NCBI RefSeq assembly: GCF_011759605.1
Contig: NZ_JAAOYX010000001.1
Span: 620,001-684,000 of the forward strand
Direction: 5' to 3'
Source of the DNA: Luteibacter sp. SG786
Lineage (GTDB): Bacteria > Pseudomonadota > Gammaproteobacteria > Xanthomonadales > Rhodanobacteraceae
Length of the DNA: 64,000 nt
Below, piece by piece: positions 1 to 9,391 of the stretch. The notes below the pieces were generated by a model. It was not told the DNA's origin. It saw only the letters and a list, made by a program, of their open reading frames with translations, and did no database searches. Within the stretch, counting starts at the first letter, position 1. Each line of letters starts with the position of its first letter. The translations under genes and the position numbers were made by a program.

Positions 1-2
1 AG

Positions 3-1676
3 CGGCGTGGCGAGCTGTTCGTCGCCCTGCGCCAGGTATGGCAACAGGCCGGCGTGCTCGCGATGCTGCATTCCCTGCTGCATCGCTTCGACCTGCCGGC
101 GCGTCTGCTGGGCCGCACCGGGGGCGAGCGAGCGCTCACCAATGTGCTCCACCTCGCCGAACTGTTGCAGCACGCCGCGTCCACCCTCGACGGCGAGCAG
201 GCGCTCATCCGCCATCTCGCCGAACGCATCGCGGACACCGCCGGCCACCACGGCGACGACCAGCTCGTGCGGCTGGAAAGCGATGACGACGTCGTCAAGG
301 TCGTGACCATCCACAAGTCCAAGGGTCTCGAATATCCGCTGGTGTTCCTGCCCTTCGTGTGTGCCAGCGGCGGCACCCATCCCGGGCAGGCCACCTATCG
401 TTACCACGACGGCACGGGTAGCCAGCTGGAGCTGGTGAGCAAGTCGAAAGGTGGCGAGGCGTCCGAGCGCGCCAAGGAAGCGGCCGACCTGGCCGAACTC
501 CAGGAAGACCTGCGCCTGCTCTACGTGGCCATGACTCGCGCCCGGCATGCCTGCTATGTCGGCGTGGCGCCGGTGTGCCACAACAACTCGCGCACCCCGC
601 AGGTGCACCGCAGCGCGTTCGGCCACCTGCTGGGCGGCGGCAAGGAGATCGGCAACGGTGCGATCGCGGGCCTGCTTCGCGAACTCGCGAACGATGTTCC
701 GTCGATTCGCGTGGAGTACATGCCCACGCCGGACGAGCATCGTTACGTCCCGGCCGGGCGGGAAGAGGCGCCGCGGGCGGCACGCGAACCGTCCATTGGT
801 CGCGCCGAGCCATGGCGCATCGCCAGCTACAGCGGTCTGCGCTATGCGGAAGACATCGCAGCGCCGGAGACGGCAACCGACGACGTCATCGTCGAGTATG
901 CGACCGAGCCCGTCGACCCAGCGCCGGCTGTCACGGGCATCCACGCCTTCGAGCGTGGCGCCGAAGCCGGCACGTTCCTGCACGATCTACTCGAATGGAT
1001 CGCCGGGGAAGGGTTCGCCGCCATCGCTTCCGATCGCGACCGCCTGCGCGACACGGTGGCGCGCCGATGCGAGCGGCGGGGCTGGTCCCGCTACATCGAC
1101 CTGCTGACCGATTGGCTGATCATGCTGCTGCGCACGCCGATGCCCTTGCCGGAAGGAAGTGCCGTCGCGCTCGCGGACCTCGACGAACCCACACGTTATC
1201 GCGCGGAACTGGAATTTCTCTTCGAATCCCGCAAGGTGGACACGCTGGCGCTGGATCGCATCGTGCGCCAACACACGCTGGGTTCCGAGGCGAGGCCACA
1301 CCTCGCGGCGGATACGATCAACGGCATGCTCAAGGGCTTCATCGACCTGATCGTCGAGTATGACGGACGCTGGTATGTCGTCGACTACAAGTCGAACTGG
1401 CTCGGCGCGGACGAACGCGCGTACACCGCGGCCGCCATGCGGCGATCGATCCTCGAGGCGCGTTACGAGCTTCAGTACGCGTTGTATCTCCTGGCGCTGC
1501 ACCGGCAATTGCGCAGCCGGCTCGGCGATGCCTACGACTACGACACCCATGTAGGCGGCGCGGTTTACCTCTACCTGCGCGGTGTGGACGGCCGTGGCCA
1601 CGGCGTGCACGTGGAGCGGCCGCCAAAAGCGATGATCGACGCCATGGACGCCCTGTTCGAAGGAGCGGCCGCATGA
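3..1676 (+). CDS. recB: RecB, exodeoxyribonuclease V beta subunit (3' part only)
   Basis: This is the C-terminal half of RecB, the helicase-nuclease subunit of RecBCD, which processes double-strand breaks and degrades linear DNA. The frame is open from the window edge, so the start lies outside. Visible motifs are the UvrD-type helicase segments VTIHKSKGLEYPLVFLPF and LLYVAMTRARHA, and near the C-terminus the nuclease core GFIDLI followed by VVDYKSNWLG, which carries the catalytic Asp and Lys. The stop overlaps the recD start by 4 bases (ATGA), so the two are translationally coupled. recC is expected upstream. Confidence 0.95.
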   Translation, partial: RRGELFVALRQVWQQAGVLAMLHSLLHRFDLPARLLGRTGGERALTNVLHLAELLQHAASTLDGEQALIRHLAERIADTAGHHGDDQLVRLESDDDVVKVVTIHKSKGLEYPLVFLPFVCASGGTHPGQATYRYHDGTGSQLELVSKSKGGEASERAKEAADLAELQEDLRLLYVAMTRARHACYVGVAPVCHNNSRTPQVHRSAFGHLLGGGKEIGNGAIAGLLRELANDVPSIRVEYMPTPDEHRYVPAGREEAPRAAREPSIGRAEPWRIASYSGLRYAEDIAAPETATDDVIVEYATEPVDPAPAVTGIHAFERGAEAGTFLHDLLEWIAGEGFAAIASDRDRLRDTVARRCERRGWSRYIDLLTDWLIMLLRTPMPLPEGSAVALADLDEPTRYRAELEFLFESRKVDTLALDRIVRQHTLGSEARPHLAADTINGMLKGFIDLIVEYDGRWYVVDYKSNWLGADERAYTAAAMRRSILEARYELQYALYLLALHRQLRSRLGDAYDYDTHVGGAVYLYLRGVDGRGHGVHVERPPKAMIDAMDALFEGAAA

Positions 1677-3547
1677 TCGCCGACAGTGCCGTCTGGCTCG
1701 ACCAGGCCCTCGCCGATGGCCGCATCGCGGCGGTCGATCGCGCTTTCGCCCGTTTCCTGCGCGAACTGGACCCGGTGGTCGATCCGCGCGTGCAGGTCGC
1801 TGCCGCATTGCTGAGCCATGAGCTGGGCGAAGGGCATATCTGCATGCCGCTGGAGACCTTGCGCGAGCGGGAGCCGGACCTCGGCGATCCGATCGCCTTC
1901 CTTTCCGCGTCGAAGGTGGTAGCGGACCCTTCGGGCGACCCCGCCGCGCCGCTTGTCATGGAGCACGGCATGCTCTACATGCGCCGCTTCTGGCGCGATG
2001 AGGCCCGCGTAGCGCAAGCCATCCAGGAGCGCATGGGCGTTCGCGAAGCCGACGCAGGCCTCGGCGCGGAACTCGCCCGCCTTTTCCCCGCGGACGCGTT
2101 GCGCCCGGATTGGCAGAAGATCGCGTGCGCCCTCGCGGCGCGCTCCGGCTTCGCCGTCATCACGGGCGGGCCCGGTACCGGCAAGACGACCACGGTCGTG
2201 CGCCTGCTCGGTCTCTTGCAAACACTGGCGTTGCGCGACGGCGGCAGTCGCCTGCGTATCCGCCTCGCTGCGCCAACGGGTAAGGCCGCTGCGCGCCTCA
2301 ACGCGTCCATCGCGGGGCAGGTGGCCCAGTTGCAGGTGGATCCATCGGTGAAGCAGGCCATCCCCGCGGAGGTGACCACGCTCCATCGCTTGCTCGGCTC
2401 ACGCCCGGACTCGCGCGCCTTCCGGCACAACGCGGAGAATCCGCTCCACCTCGACGTGCTCGTGATCGACGAAGCGTCGATGATCGATCTGGAATTGATG
2501 GCCGCGACGCTCGACGCGCTGCCACCCGATGCGCGCCTCGTGTTGCTGGGCGACAAGGACCAGCTGTCGTCGGTGGAAGCGGGCGCGGTGCTCGGCGATC
2601 TCTGCGCCCGCGCCGACGCCGGTCACTACGATCCGTCCACCCGCGATTGGGTGCATGCGGTTTGCGGCGAGGACGTCACGCCATGGACGAACGGCGACGA
2701 TGCCGCAGCACTGGACCAGCACGTGGCGATGCTGCGCTTCAGTCGCCGTTTCGGCAGCGATAGCGGCATCGGCGCGCTTGCCGCTGCGATCAACGAGGGC
2801 GATGCCGCCCGAGCGCGTTCGGCGTTCGACACGTTCGACGACGTGGTGCTCGGCACGCCGACGCCGGCGGCGATCGCCACGCTCGCCATCGAGGGTCGTG
2901 ACGACGCACCGGGATATCGGCGCTATCTCGACTGGATCGAACGCGAGCGTCCACCGGTCGGCGCCGACGACACAGCGATCGCGGCGTGGGGCCGTGGCGC
3001 CCTGCGCGCCTACGCGGGTTTTCAGCTCCTCTGCGCCACGCGCTTTGGCGACCACGGCGTGCTGGCGCAGAACACCCGCATCGCACAAGGACTGCTCGAT
3101 CGGGGTCTTATCGAGGCGACGGGCGGCTGGTACGAAGGCCGTCCTGTCATGCTCACGCGTAACGACTACGCCCTGGGCCTCATGAACGGCGACGTGGGCG
3201 TGACCCTGTGGGTGCCGGACGGGCAGGGTGGCATGGCGCTGCGCGTCGCCTTCGCCGTGATGGACGAGCATGGCGGCGAACGCATCCGCTTCGTCGTGCC
3301 GAGCCGTCTTGCGGCCGTGGAAACGGTGTACGCGATGACCGTGCACAAGTCGCAAGGCTCCGAGTTCGAGCACACGGCGTTGGCGCTTCCGCCGGAGCCG
3401 TCGCCGGTGCTCACGCGCGAACTGGTCTACACGGGCGTGACGCGCGCGCGGCGGTGGTTCACGCTGTTGGCCGGCACCGACATCCTGGGTTACTCAGTGC
3501 AGCGGAAGACCCAACGCGCCTCCGGCCTGCTGCGCCGGTTGCTGTGA
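1673..3547 (+). CDS. recD: RecD, exodeoxyribonuclease V alpha subunit
   Basis: This 624-residue protein is the 5'-3' SF1B helicase of RecBCD. The Walker A motif GGPGTGKTTT lies near residue 160, the Walker B-like VIDEASMID near 265 and the C-terminal helicase motif TVHKSQGSEF near 560. The length fits the E. coli protein (about 608). The ATG overlaps the recB stop. Downstream is only a REP doublet and a convergent gene, so recD probably ends the transcript. Confidence 0.95.
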   Translation: MIADSAVWLDQALADGRIAAVDRAFARFLRELDPVVDPRVQVAAALLSHELGEGHICMPLETLREREPDLGDPIAFLSASKVVADPSGDPAAPLVMEHGMLYMRRFWRDEARVAQAIQERMGVREADAGLGAELARLFPADALRPDWQKIACALAARSGFAVITGGPGTGKTTTVVRLLGLLQTLALRDGGSRLRIRLAAPTGKAAARLNASIAGQVAQLQVDPSVKQAIPAEVTTLHRLLGSRPDSRAFRHNAENPLHLDVLVIDEASMIDLELMAATLDALPPDARLVLLGDKDQLSSVEAGAVLGDLCARADAGHYDPSTRDWVHAVCGEDVTPWTNGDDAAALDQHVAMLRFSRRFGSDSGIGALAAAINEGDAARARSAFDTFDDVVLGTPTPAAIATLAIEGRDDAPGYRRYLDWIERERPPVGADDTAIAAWGRGALRAYAGFQLLCATRFGDHGVLAQNTRIAQGLLDRGLIEATGGWYEGRPVMLTRNDYALGLMNGDVGVTLWVPDGQGGMALRVAFAVMDEHGGERIRFVVPSRLAAVETVYAMTVHKSQGSEFEHTALALPPEPSPVLTRELVYTGVTRARRWFTLLAGTDILGYSVQRKTQRASGLLRRLL

Positions 3548-3560
3548 CGGCTAGAAGGAT

Positions 3561-3643
3561 TGTGGGAGCCGGCTTCGCCGGCGATCCCGCGGCAGCGGGC
3601 AAGCTTGCGGCAAGCAGCCATCGCCGCTGAAGCGGCTCCCACA
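3561..3643. repeat. REP doublet (REPIN-like), copy 1
   Basis: An 83-base extragenic element flanked by inverted TGTGGGAGCCG and CGGCTCCCACA ends. Each end holds a short hairpin: GCCGGCTTCGCCGGC on the left and GCCGCTGAAGCGGC on the right. A GC-rich core containing CCGCGGCAGCGGG lies between. It sits between convergent recD and the epimerase gene. Five more full copies and one half copy occur in this window, all between genes. Confidence 0.85.
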
Positions 3644-3657
3644 TCGAGCGCAAGCGG

Positions 3658-4668
3658 TCAGGCGTGGGAATAGAACGCCTTGAACCACGCCGCAAACTTC
3701 GCCAGCCCCTCGTCGATCGACGTCGAGGGCGCATAGCCGACGTCTCGCCGCAGCGCCGACACATCCGCCCATGTATCCGGCACATCGCCGGGCTGCATGG
3801 GAAGCAGGCGTTTCTCCACCGTGCGGCCGAGGTGCTTTTCCAGCGTCGCGATGAAATCGAGCAGCTGCACCGGCTCGTCGTTACCGATGTTGTAGACACG
3901 GTAGGGCGCGGCGGACGATCCCGGGTTCGGTGCGACCGGATCGTAGGAAGGGTCCGGTGTGGCGGGGTGGTCCAGCGCGCGGAGCACGCCTTCGACGATG
4001 TCGTCGATATAGGTGAAGTCTCGGCTGTGCTGGCCGTGGTTGTACACGTCGATCGGCTCGCCACGCATGATCCGGCTCGCGAACAGGATCGGCGACATGT
4101 CCGGACGTCCCCAGGGGCCGTAGACGGTGAAGAAGCGCAGACCGGTCGTCGGCAGCCCGAAGAGATGGCTGTAGGTATGGGCCATCAGCTCGTTCGATTT
4201 CTTGGTGGCCGCGTAGAGGCTGACGGGATGGTCCACGGCGTCTTCCACCGCGAAGGGCATCTTGCGATTGGCGCCGTACACGGAACTGGACGACGCGTAC
4301 ACGAGGTGCCCCACCTCATGCCGGCGACAGGCCTCGAGCACGTTCACGAAACCCACCAGGTTGCTCTGCACGTAGACGCGCGGGTGGGTGATCGAATAAC
4401 GGACACCGGCCTGCGCGGCAAGGTTGACCACGCGCTCGGGCTCGAAGTCGGCGAACGCGCCATCCACCGCCGCCTGCTCGGCGAGGTCGGCGCGCACGTG
4501 CGTGTACGCCGGGTGTGTGGCGAAACGCGCCAGGCGGGCTTCCTTCAGGGCGGGATCGTAGTAATCGTTGTGGTTGTCGAAACCGAGCACGGTATCGCCG
4601 CGGGCGAGCAGGCGCTCGGTCAGGGCCGAACCGATGAAACCGGCGGTGCCGGTGACCAGGATGCGCAT
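3658..4668 (-). CDS. NAD-dependent epimerase, probably UDP-glucuronate 4-epimerase
   Basis: A 336-residue extended short-chain dehydrogenase. The N-terminal Rossmann motif TGTAGFIGSAL binds NAD, SSSSVYG is the catalytic Ser region and SLYAATKKSNE holds the YxxxK pair. TVYGPWGRPDM and HSRDFTYIDDI are typical of UDP-glucuronate 4-epimerases, which supply UDP-galacturonate for polysaccharide or LPS. The stand-alone location gives no substrate clue, so UDP-glucose 4-epimerase or a dTDP-sugar activity is not excluded. A TACAAT -10-like hexamer lies about 34 bases upstream of the ATG. Confidence 0.85.
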   Translation of the reverse strand: MRILVTGTAGFIGSALTERLLARGDTVLGFDNHNDYYDPALKEARLARFATHPAYTHVRADLAEQAAVDGAFADFEPERVVNLAAQAGVRYSITHPRVYVQSNLVGFVNVLEACRRHEVGHLVYASSSSVYGANRKMPFAVEDAVDHPVSLYAATKKSNELMAHTYSHLFGLPTTGLRFFTVYGPWGRPDMSPILFASRIMRGEPIDVYNHGQHSRDFTYIDDIVEGVLRALDHPATPDPSYDPVAPNPGSSAAPYRVYNIGNDEPVQLLDFIATLEKHLGRTVEKRLLPMQPGDVPDTWADVSALRRDVGYAPSTSIDEGLAKFAAWFKAFYSHA

Positions 4669-4701
4669 GGGAATGACCGGGGGATGTGAGCGGTGCTCCC
4701 T

Positions 4702-4707
4702 ATTGTA
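4702..4707 (-). promoter_or_regulatory. Candidate -10 element for the epimerase gene
   Basis: On the minus strand this reads TACAAT, 34 bases upstream of the epimerase start. The same hexamer precedes rpmI and tRNA-Pro in this window. No convincing -35 box is visible, and the upstream side faces the divergent thrS promoter. Confidence 0.35.
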
Positions 4708-4720
4708 ATGGACGTGCCGA

Positions 4721-4749
4721 TTGACACGGCAGCGCCCCTGATCTAGTTT
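4721..4749 (+). promoter_or_regulatory. Sigma-70 type promoter of thrS
   Basis: A perfect -35 TTGACA (4721-4726), a 17-base spacer and a -10 TAGTTT (4744-4749). Transcription would start near 4756, giving a leader of about 148 bases before the thrS ATG, long enough for the attenuator described below. Confidence 0.6.
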
Positions 4750-4809
4750 TCGCGGAATATATACGTTACGGACGAGGTGGCCCGCGGCAACGCCGGCCGA
4801 GTGTGCGAC

Positions 4810-4836
4810 ATGCGGACTACGCGCTTCCCAACCTGA
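4810..4836 (+). CDS. Candidate thrS leader peptide (MRTTRFPT)
   Basis: A short frame ATG CGG ACT ACG CGC TTC CCA ACC TGA encodes eight residues, three of them threonine (two adjacent). It lies in the leader between the thrS promoter and a terminator-like hairpin that ends about 20 bases before thrS. That is the layout of a ribosome-mediated attenuator sensing charged tRNA-Thr. The ribosome binding site is weak (a GAG about 8 bases upstream). The peptide is inferred from position and codon content only. Confidence 0.45.
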   Translation: MRTTRFPT

Positions 4837-4849
4837 TCCCCCGCCACGT

Positions 4850-4884
4850 CTTCGTCACCCGAAGGGCGCCTGGCGCCCTTTTTG
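4850..4884 (+). terminator. Attenuator hairpins in the thrS leader
   Basis: The terminator stem AAGGGCG (4862-4868) pairs with CGCCCTT (4874-4880) around a five-base loop, followed by a T run to 4883. An upstream hairpin, CTTCG (4850-4854) with CGAAG (4860-4864), would use the first bases of the terminator stem, so the two are mutually exclusive. The terminator sits directly before thrS, so it cannot end the minus-strand epimerase and should act on thrS mRNA. Confidence 0.6.
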
Positions 4885-4903
4885 TTTGTCCGGACTACCG
4901 CCC

Positions 4904-6805
4904 ATGATCCAGATCACGCTCCCCGACGGCAGCCAGCGCCCGTTCGACCACCCCGTTACCGTGCAGGATGTCGCCGCCTCGATCGGCGCCGGCCTCGCCA
5001 AGGCCACCCTGGCCGGCAAGGTGGACGGCAAGCTGGTGGATGCCAGCTACACCATCGATCGTGACGCCGCGCTGGAGATCGTCACCGAGAAGAGCCCCGA
5101 GGCGCTGGACATCCTGCGCCACTCCACGGCCCACCTGCTGGGCCAGGCCGTGCAGCGCCTGTTCCCCGGCGCGCAGGTCACCATCGGCCCCGTCGTGGAA
5201 AACGGCTTCTATTACGACTTCGCGTACGAGCGCCCGTTTACGCCGGACGACCTCCAGGCCATTCAGGCCGAGATGGAGAAGATCGTAAAGGAGCAGATCC
5301 CCGTCACGCGCTCGGTGAAGACCCGCGACGAGGCCATCCGCTTCTTCCGCGACATGGGCGAGGAATACAAGGCGCAGATCATCGAGTCCATTCCGGCCAA
5401 CGAGGAGCTGTCGCTCTACACGCAGGGCGAGTTCACCGACCTCTGCCGCGGCCCGCACGTGTCCAACACGGGCAAGCTGCGCGCGTTTAAGCTGATGAAG
5501 GTGGCCGGGGCCTATTGGCGCGGCGATTCCAACAACGAGATGCTCACGCGTATCTACGGCACCGCCTGGCTCAACGACAAGGACCTGAAGGCGTACCTGC
5601 TCCAGCTGGAAGAGGCCGAGAAGCGCGACCATCGCCGCATCGGCAAGCAGCTCGACCTGTTCCACCAGCAGGAAGAAGCCCCGGGCATGGTGTTCTGGCA
5701 TCCGAAGGGCTGGGCCATCTGGCAGGCCGTGGAACAGTACGTGCGCGGTGTGTACCGCAGGAGCGGCTATCAGGAAGTGCGCGGCCCGCAGATCATGGAC
5801 GTGAGCCTGTGGAAGAAGTCCGGCCATTGGGACAACTACCAGGAAAACATGTTCTTCACCGAATCGGAGAAGCGCACCTATGCGCTGAAGCCGATGAACT
5901 GCCCGGGCCACGTGCAGATCTTCAACACCAGCCTGCACAGTTACCGCGACCTGCCCATCCGCTACGGCGAGTTCGGTGGCTGCCACCGGAACGAGCCGTC
6001 GGGTGCCCTGCACGGCATCATGCGCGTGCGCGCCTTCACCCAGGACGACGGCCACATCTTCTGCACCCCCGCCCAGATCGAAGGGGAGGTCGCGGCGTTC
6101 CACGCTCAGGCCATGAAGGTGTACGAGGACTTCGGGTTCAACGACATCGCCATGAAGATCGCCCTGCGCCCGGAGAAGCGCATCGGTTCGGACGAGGTCT
6201 GGGACAAGGCCGAGCACGCCCTGCGGGCCGCCCTGTCGGCTGCCGGGGTGGCCTGGGAGGAACTGCCGGGCGAGGGCGCCTTCTACGGCCCGAAGATCGA
6301 ATACCACATGAAGGATTCCATCGGCCGCGCCTGGCAGGTGGGCACCATGCAGGTGGACTTCATGATGCCCGAGCGCCTGGGCGCCGAGTACGTGGACGAA
6401 CACAGCCAGCGCCAGCATCCGGTGATGCTGCACCGGGCCATCGTGGGTTCCATGGAGCGCTTCATCGGCATCCTGATCGAGCACCATGCGGGCTTGCTTC
6501 CCACCTGGCTTGCCCCCATTCAGGCCGTGGCGTTCAGCATCACCGACGCCCAGGCCGATTATGTGCGTGAAATCGTGCAAACCCTTGTCGGACAAGGCTT
6601 CAGGGTGGAAGCCGATTTGCGCAACGAAAAGGTCGGATATAAAATCCGCGAGCATACGTTGCAGAAGGTCCCCTATCTCATCGTGGTCGGCGACCGCGAG
6701 CGGGAGACCGGTACCATTTCCGTACGTACCCGCGGTGGCGAAGACCTCGGCAGCATGCCGGTGGCCGACTTCGTCCAACGTTTGGAAGCCGAGACCCGCC
6801 GCTAG
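4904..6805 (+). CDS. thrS: Threonyl-tRNA synthetase
   Basis: A 633-residue class II synthetase that charges tRNA-Thr. It opens with a TGS domain ([10 protein letters not shown]), followed by the editing domain with the HxxxH-type sequence [11 protein letters not shown], the catalytic core with [11 protein letters not shown] (zinc-binding Cys) and [11 protein letters not shown] (motif 2), and a C-terminal anticodon-binding domain. The ATG at 4904 is chosen because family members start just before the ITLPDG strand; a TTG at 4886 would only add residues encoded next to the terminator. It heads the cluster with infC, rpmI and rplT. Confidence 0.97.
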   Translation: MIQITLPDGSQRPFDHPVTVQDVAASIGAGLAKATLAGKVDGKLVDASYTIDRDAALEIVTEKSPEALDILRHSTAHLLGQAVQRLFPGAQVTIGPVVENGFYYDFAYERPFTPDDLQAIQAEMEKIVKEQIPVTRSVKTRDEAIRFFRDMGEEYKAQIIESIPANEELSLYTQGEFTDLCRGPHVSNTGKLRAFKLMKVAGAYWRGDSNNEMLTRIYGTAWLNDKDLKAYLLQLEEAEKRDHRRIGKQLDLFHQQEEAPGMVFWHPKGWAIWQAVEQYVRGVYRRSGYQEVRGPQIMDVSLWKKSGHWDNYQENMFFTESEKRTYALKPMNCPGHVQIFNTSLHSYRDLPIRYGEFGGCHRNEPSGALHGIMRVRAFTQDDGHIFCTPAQIEGEVAAFHAQAMKVYEDFGFNDIAMKIALRPEKRIGSDEVWDKAEHALRAALSAAGVAWEELPGEGAFYGPKIEYHMKDSIGRAWQVGTMQVDFMMPERLGAEYVDEHSQRQHPVMLHRAIVGSMERFIGILIEHHAGLLPTWLAPIQAVAFSITDAQADYVREIVQTLVGQGFRVEADLRNEKVGYKIREHTLQKVPYLIVVGDRERETGTISVRTRGGEDLGSMPVADFVQRLEAETRR

Positions 6806-6849
6806 GCCGCGGGCTCGGTATTGGGATCATTCTTCTGGAGGATAGCGGT

Positions 6850-7377
6850 ATCGCTACGACCGATAACAAGGGCAATCGCAAGAACAACGAGATCCGCGTC
6901 CCGCGGGTCCGCGTGCTGGGCGCCGAAGGCGAGCAGATGGGCATCATGGACACTCGTGATGCCATCCGTGCCGCCGAGGACCTCGGCATGGACCTCGTCG
7001 AGATCCAGCCGAACGGCGATCCGCCGGTCTGCAAGATCATGGATTACGGCAAGTTCAAGTTCGAAGCCCAGAAGAAGGCCTCCGCTGCCAAGAAGAAGCA
7101 GAAGCAGGTCGAGATCAAGGAAGTGAAGTTCCGCCCCGTCACCGATGAGGGCGACTACCAGATCAAGCTGCGCAAGATGCGCGAGTTCCTCGAAGAGGGC
7201 GACAAGGTCAAGGTCACGATCCGCTTCCGCGGTCGCGAAATGTCCCACCAGGACCTCGGCCAGAACCTGGCCCGCCGCGTCCAGACGGACATCGGCGAAG
7301 ACGGCGTGGTCGAGTCGTTCCCGCGCCTTGAAGGCCGCCAGATGGTCATGATGATCGGGCCCAAGAAGAAAGCCTGA
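6850..7377 (+). CDS. infC: Translation initiation factor IF-3, AUC start
   Basis: IF-3 binds the 30S subunit and proofreads initiator tRNA and start codons. The protein (175 residues) contains the N-terminal signature [13 protein letters not shown] and [15 protein letters not shown], and the C-terminal domain ends [12 protein letters not shown]. No ATG, GTG or TTG gives a full-length N-terminus. GGAGG at 6837-6841 lies 8 bases before an in-frame ATC at 6850, giving an N-terminus beginning with [11 protein letters not shown] rare AUU/AUC/AUA start is the known autoregulation device of infC, because IF-3 discriminates against such codons. Confidence 0.93.
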   Translation: MATTDNKGNRKNNEIRVPRVRVLGAEGEQMGIMDTRDAIRAAEDLGMDLVEIQPNGDPPVCKIMDYGKFKFEAQKKASAAKKKQKQVEIKEVKFRPVTDEGDYQIKLRKMREFLEEGDKVKVTIRFRGREMSHQDLGQNLARRVQTDIGEDGVVESFPRLEGRQMVMMIGPKKKA

Positions 7378-7415
7378 GCGCGCCTTTGGCGTGAGCCGTG
7401 AGCGCGCCTCTGACG

Positions 7416-7511
7416 CTTGTAAGTCGGCCGCTGCGCGGCCTGTAAACCGTAAGCTGCCACACGAAGGCTCTTACTTACGGTTCGCAGGCCGCGCAGCGGC
7501 CGACTTACAAG
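7416..7511. repeat. Large 38-bp inverted repeat between infC and rpmI
   Basis: The arms 7416-7453 and 7474-7511 are complementary at 36 of 38 positions, around a 20-base loop. The arms begin CTTGTAAGTCGGCCGCTGCG. No T run follows, so it is not a standard terminator. The short motif GCGCGCCTCT followed by CACGCTT or GACGCTT occurs on both sides (about 7403 and 7560). The rest of the 321-base infC-rpmI gap holds the candidate rpmI promoter and leader. Confidence 0.9.
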
Positions 7512-7578
7512 CAGGCGCTCCGCGCCGCGGACTCACGCACCCCCGGCGCACCCTCTGGCGCGCCTCTCACGCTTCCGT

Positions 7579-7698
7579 TACAATCGCTGGCTCGGTCCGT
7601 ATGGATGGGCCGAATCACCGTACCCGGCAGGATGGAAAGTGCAGGCCCTTCAAGGCCTTGCCGCCGGATCAGTCAGCAACCGAATACGGAGCATTCCG
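7579..7698 (+). promoter_or_regulatory. Candidate rpmI promoter and structured leader
   Basis: TACAAT at 7579-7584 is a good -10 element; the -35 side is weak. The leader after it can form a 7-bp hairpin (TCGGTCC with GGGCCGA, about 7592-7613) and a smaller one around GGCCCTTCAAGGCC. In many bacteria this leader is where L20 represses rpmI-rplT. An operator role here is inferred only from position. Confidence 0.4.
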
Positions 7699-7896
7699 AT
7701 GCCCAAGATCAAGACCAACCGGGCGGCGGCGAAGCGTTTTCGCAAGACCGCTTCCGGCAAGTTCAAGGCCGGTCACGCCTTCAAGTCGCACATCCTGACC
7801 AAGAAGTCGACCAAGCGTAAGCGCGGCCTGCGCGCTCCCAACCACGTCAAGGCGTGCGACACCAAGGGTGTGGCTCGCATGTTGCCGTATCTCTAA
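7699..7896 (+). CDS. rpmI: 50S ribosomal protein L35
   Basis: A 65-residue basic protein beginning [20 protein letters not shown], the standard L35 sequence and length. A CGGAG ribosome binding site lies about 8 bases upstream of the ATG. It is followed 14 bases later by rplT, the usual pairing. Confidence 0.97.
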   Translation: MPKIKTNRAAAKRFRKTASGKFKAGHAFKSHILTKKSTKRKRGLRAPNHVKACDTKGVARMLPYL

Positions 7897-7910
7897 GGGA
7901 GGCTTGAACC

Positions 7911-8270
7911 ATGGCTCGTGTTAAGCGTGGCGTTACCGCCCGTCGTCGTCACAAGAAGATCATCGGCCGTGCCAAGGGCTACTACAACGCCCGCCGCAAG
8001 GTATTCCGCGTAGCCAACCAGGCCGTCATCAAGGCCGGTCAGTACGCCTACATCGGCCGCAAGCAGCGCAAGCGCCAGTTCCGCGCGCTGTGGATCGTCC
8101 GTATCAACGCCGCCGCCCGTCAGTTCGGTCTGTCCTACAGCCGCCTGATCAACGGTCTGGCCAAGGCCAACATCTCGGTCGACCGCAAGGTCCTCGCCGA
8201 CCTGGCCGTGCATGACATCAAGGCGTTTGGCGCGATCGCAGAGAAGGCCAAGGCCAGTCTGGCTGCGTAA
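7911..8270 (+). CDS. rplT: 50S ribosomal protein L20
   Basis: A 119-residue protein beginning [21 protein letters not shown]20 is an early 23S rRNA assembly protein and, in several bacteria, the translational repressor of rpmI-rplT. GGGAGG lies 7-8 bases upstream. The length matches the family. A strong terminator separates it from pheS. Confidence 0.97.
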   Translation: MARVKRGVTARRRHKKIIGRAKGYYNARRKVFRVANQAVIKAGQYAYIGRKQRKRQFRALWIVRINAAARQFGLSYSRLINGLAKANISVDRKVLADLAVHDIKAFGAIAEKAKASLAA

Positions 8271-8292
8271 TCCGCTTTACCACGCGCGGTAG

Positions 8293-9363
<1,071 letters not shown>

Positions 9364-9391
9364 TCGATCCCAAGTTCAACGAGTCGCTCCC

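Noticed and set aside
4886-4903. TTG start extending ThrS
   Set aside because: It overlaps the T run of the attenuator, and the family N-terminus begins at 4904.
6856-6863. ACCGATAA as a sigma-28 -10 element inside infC
   Set aside because: No -35 match 11 bases upstream and it lies in the coding start.
7416-7511. Rho-independent terminator after infC
   Set aside because: The stem is far too long and no T run follows; it is treated as a repeat element.
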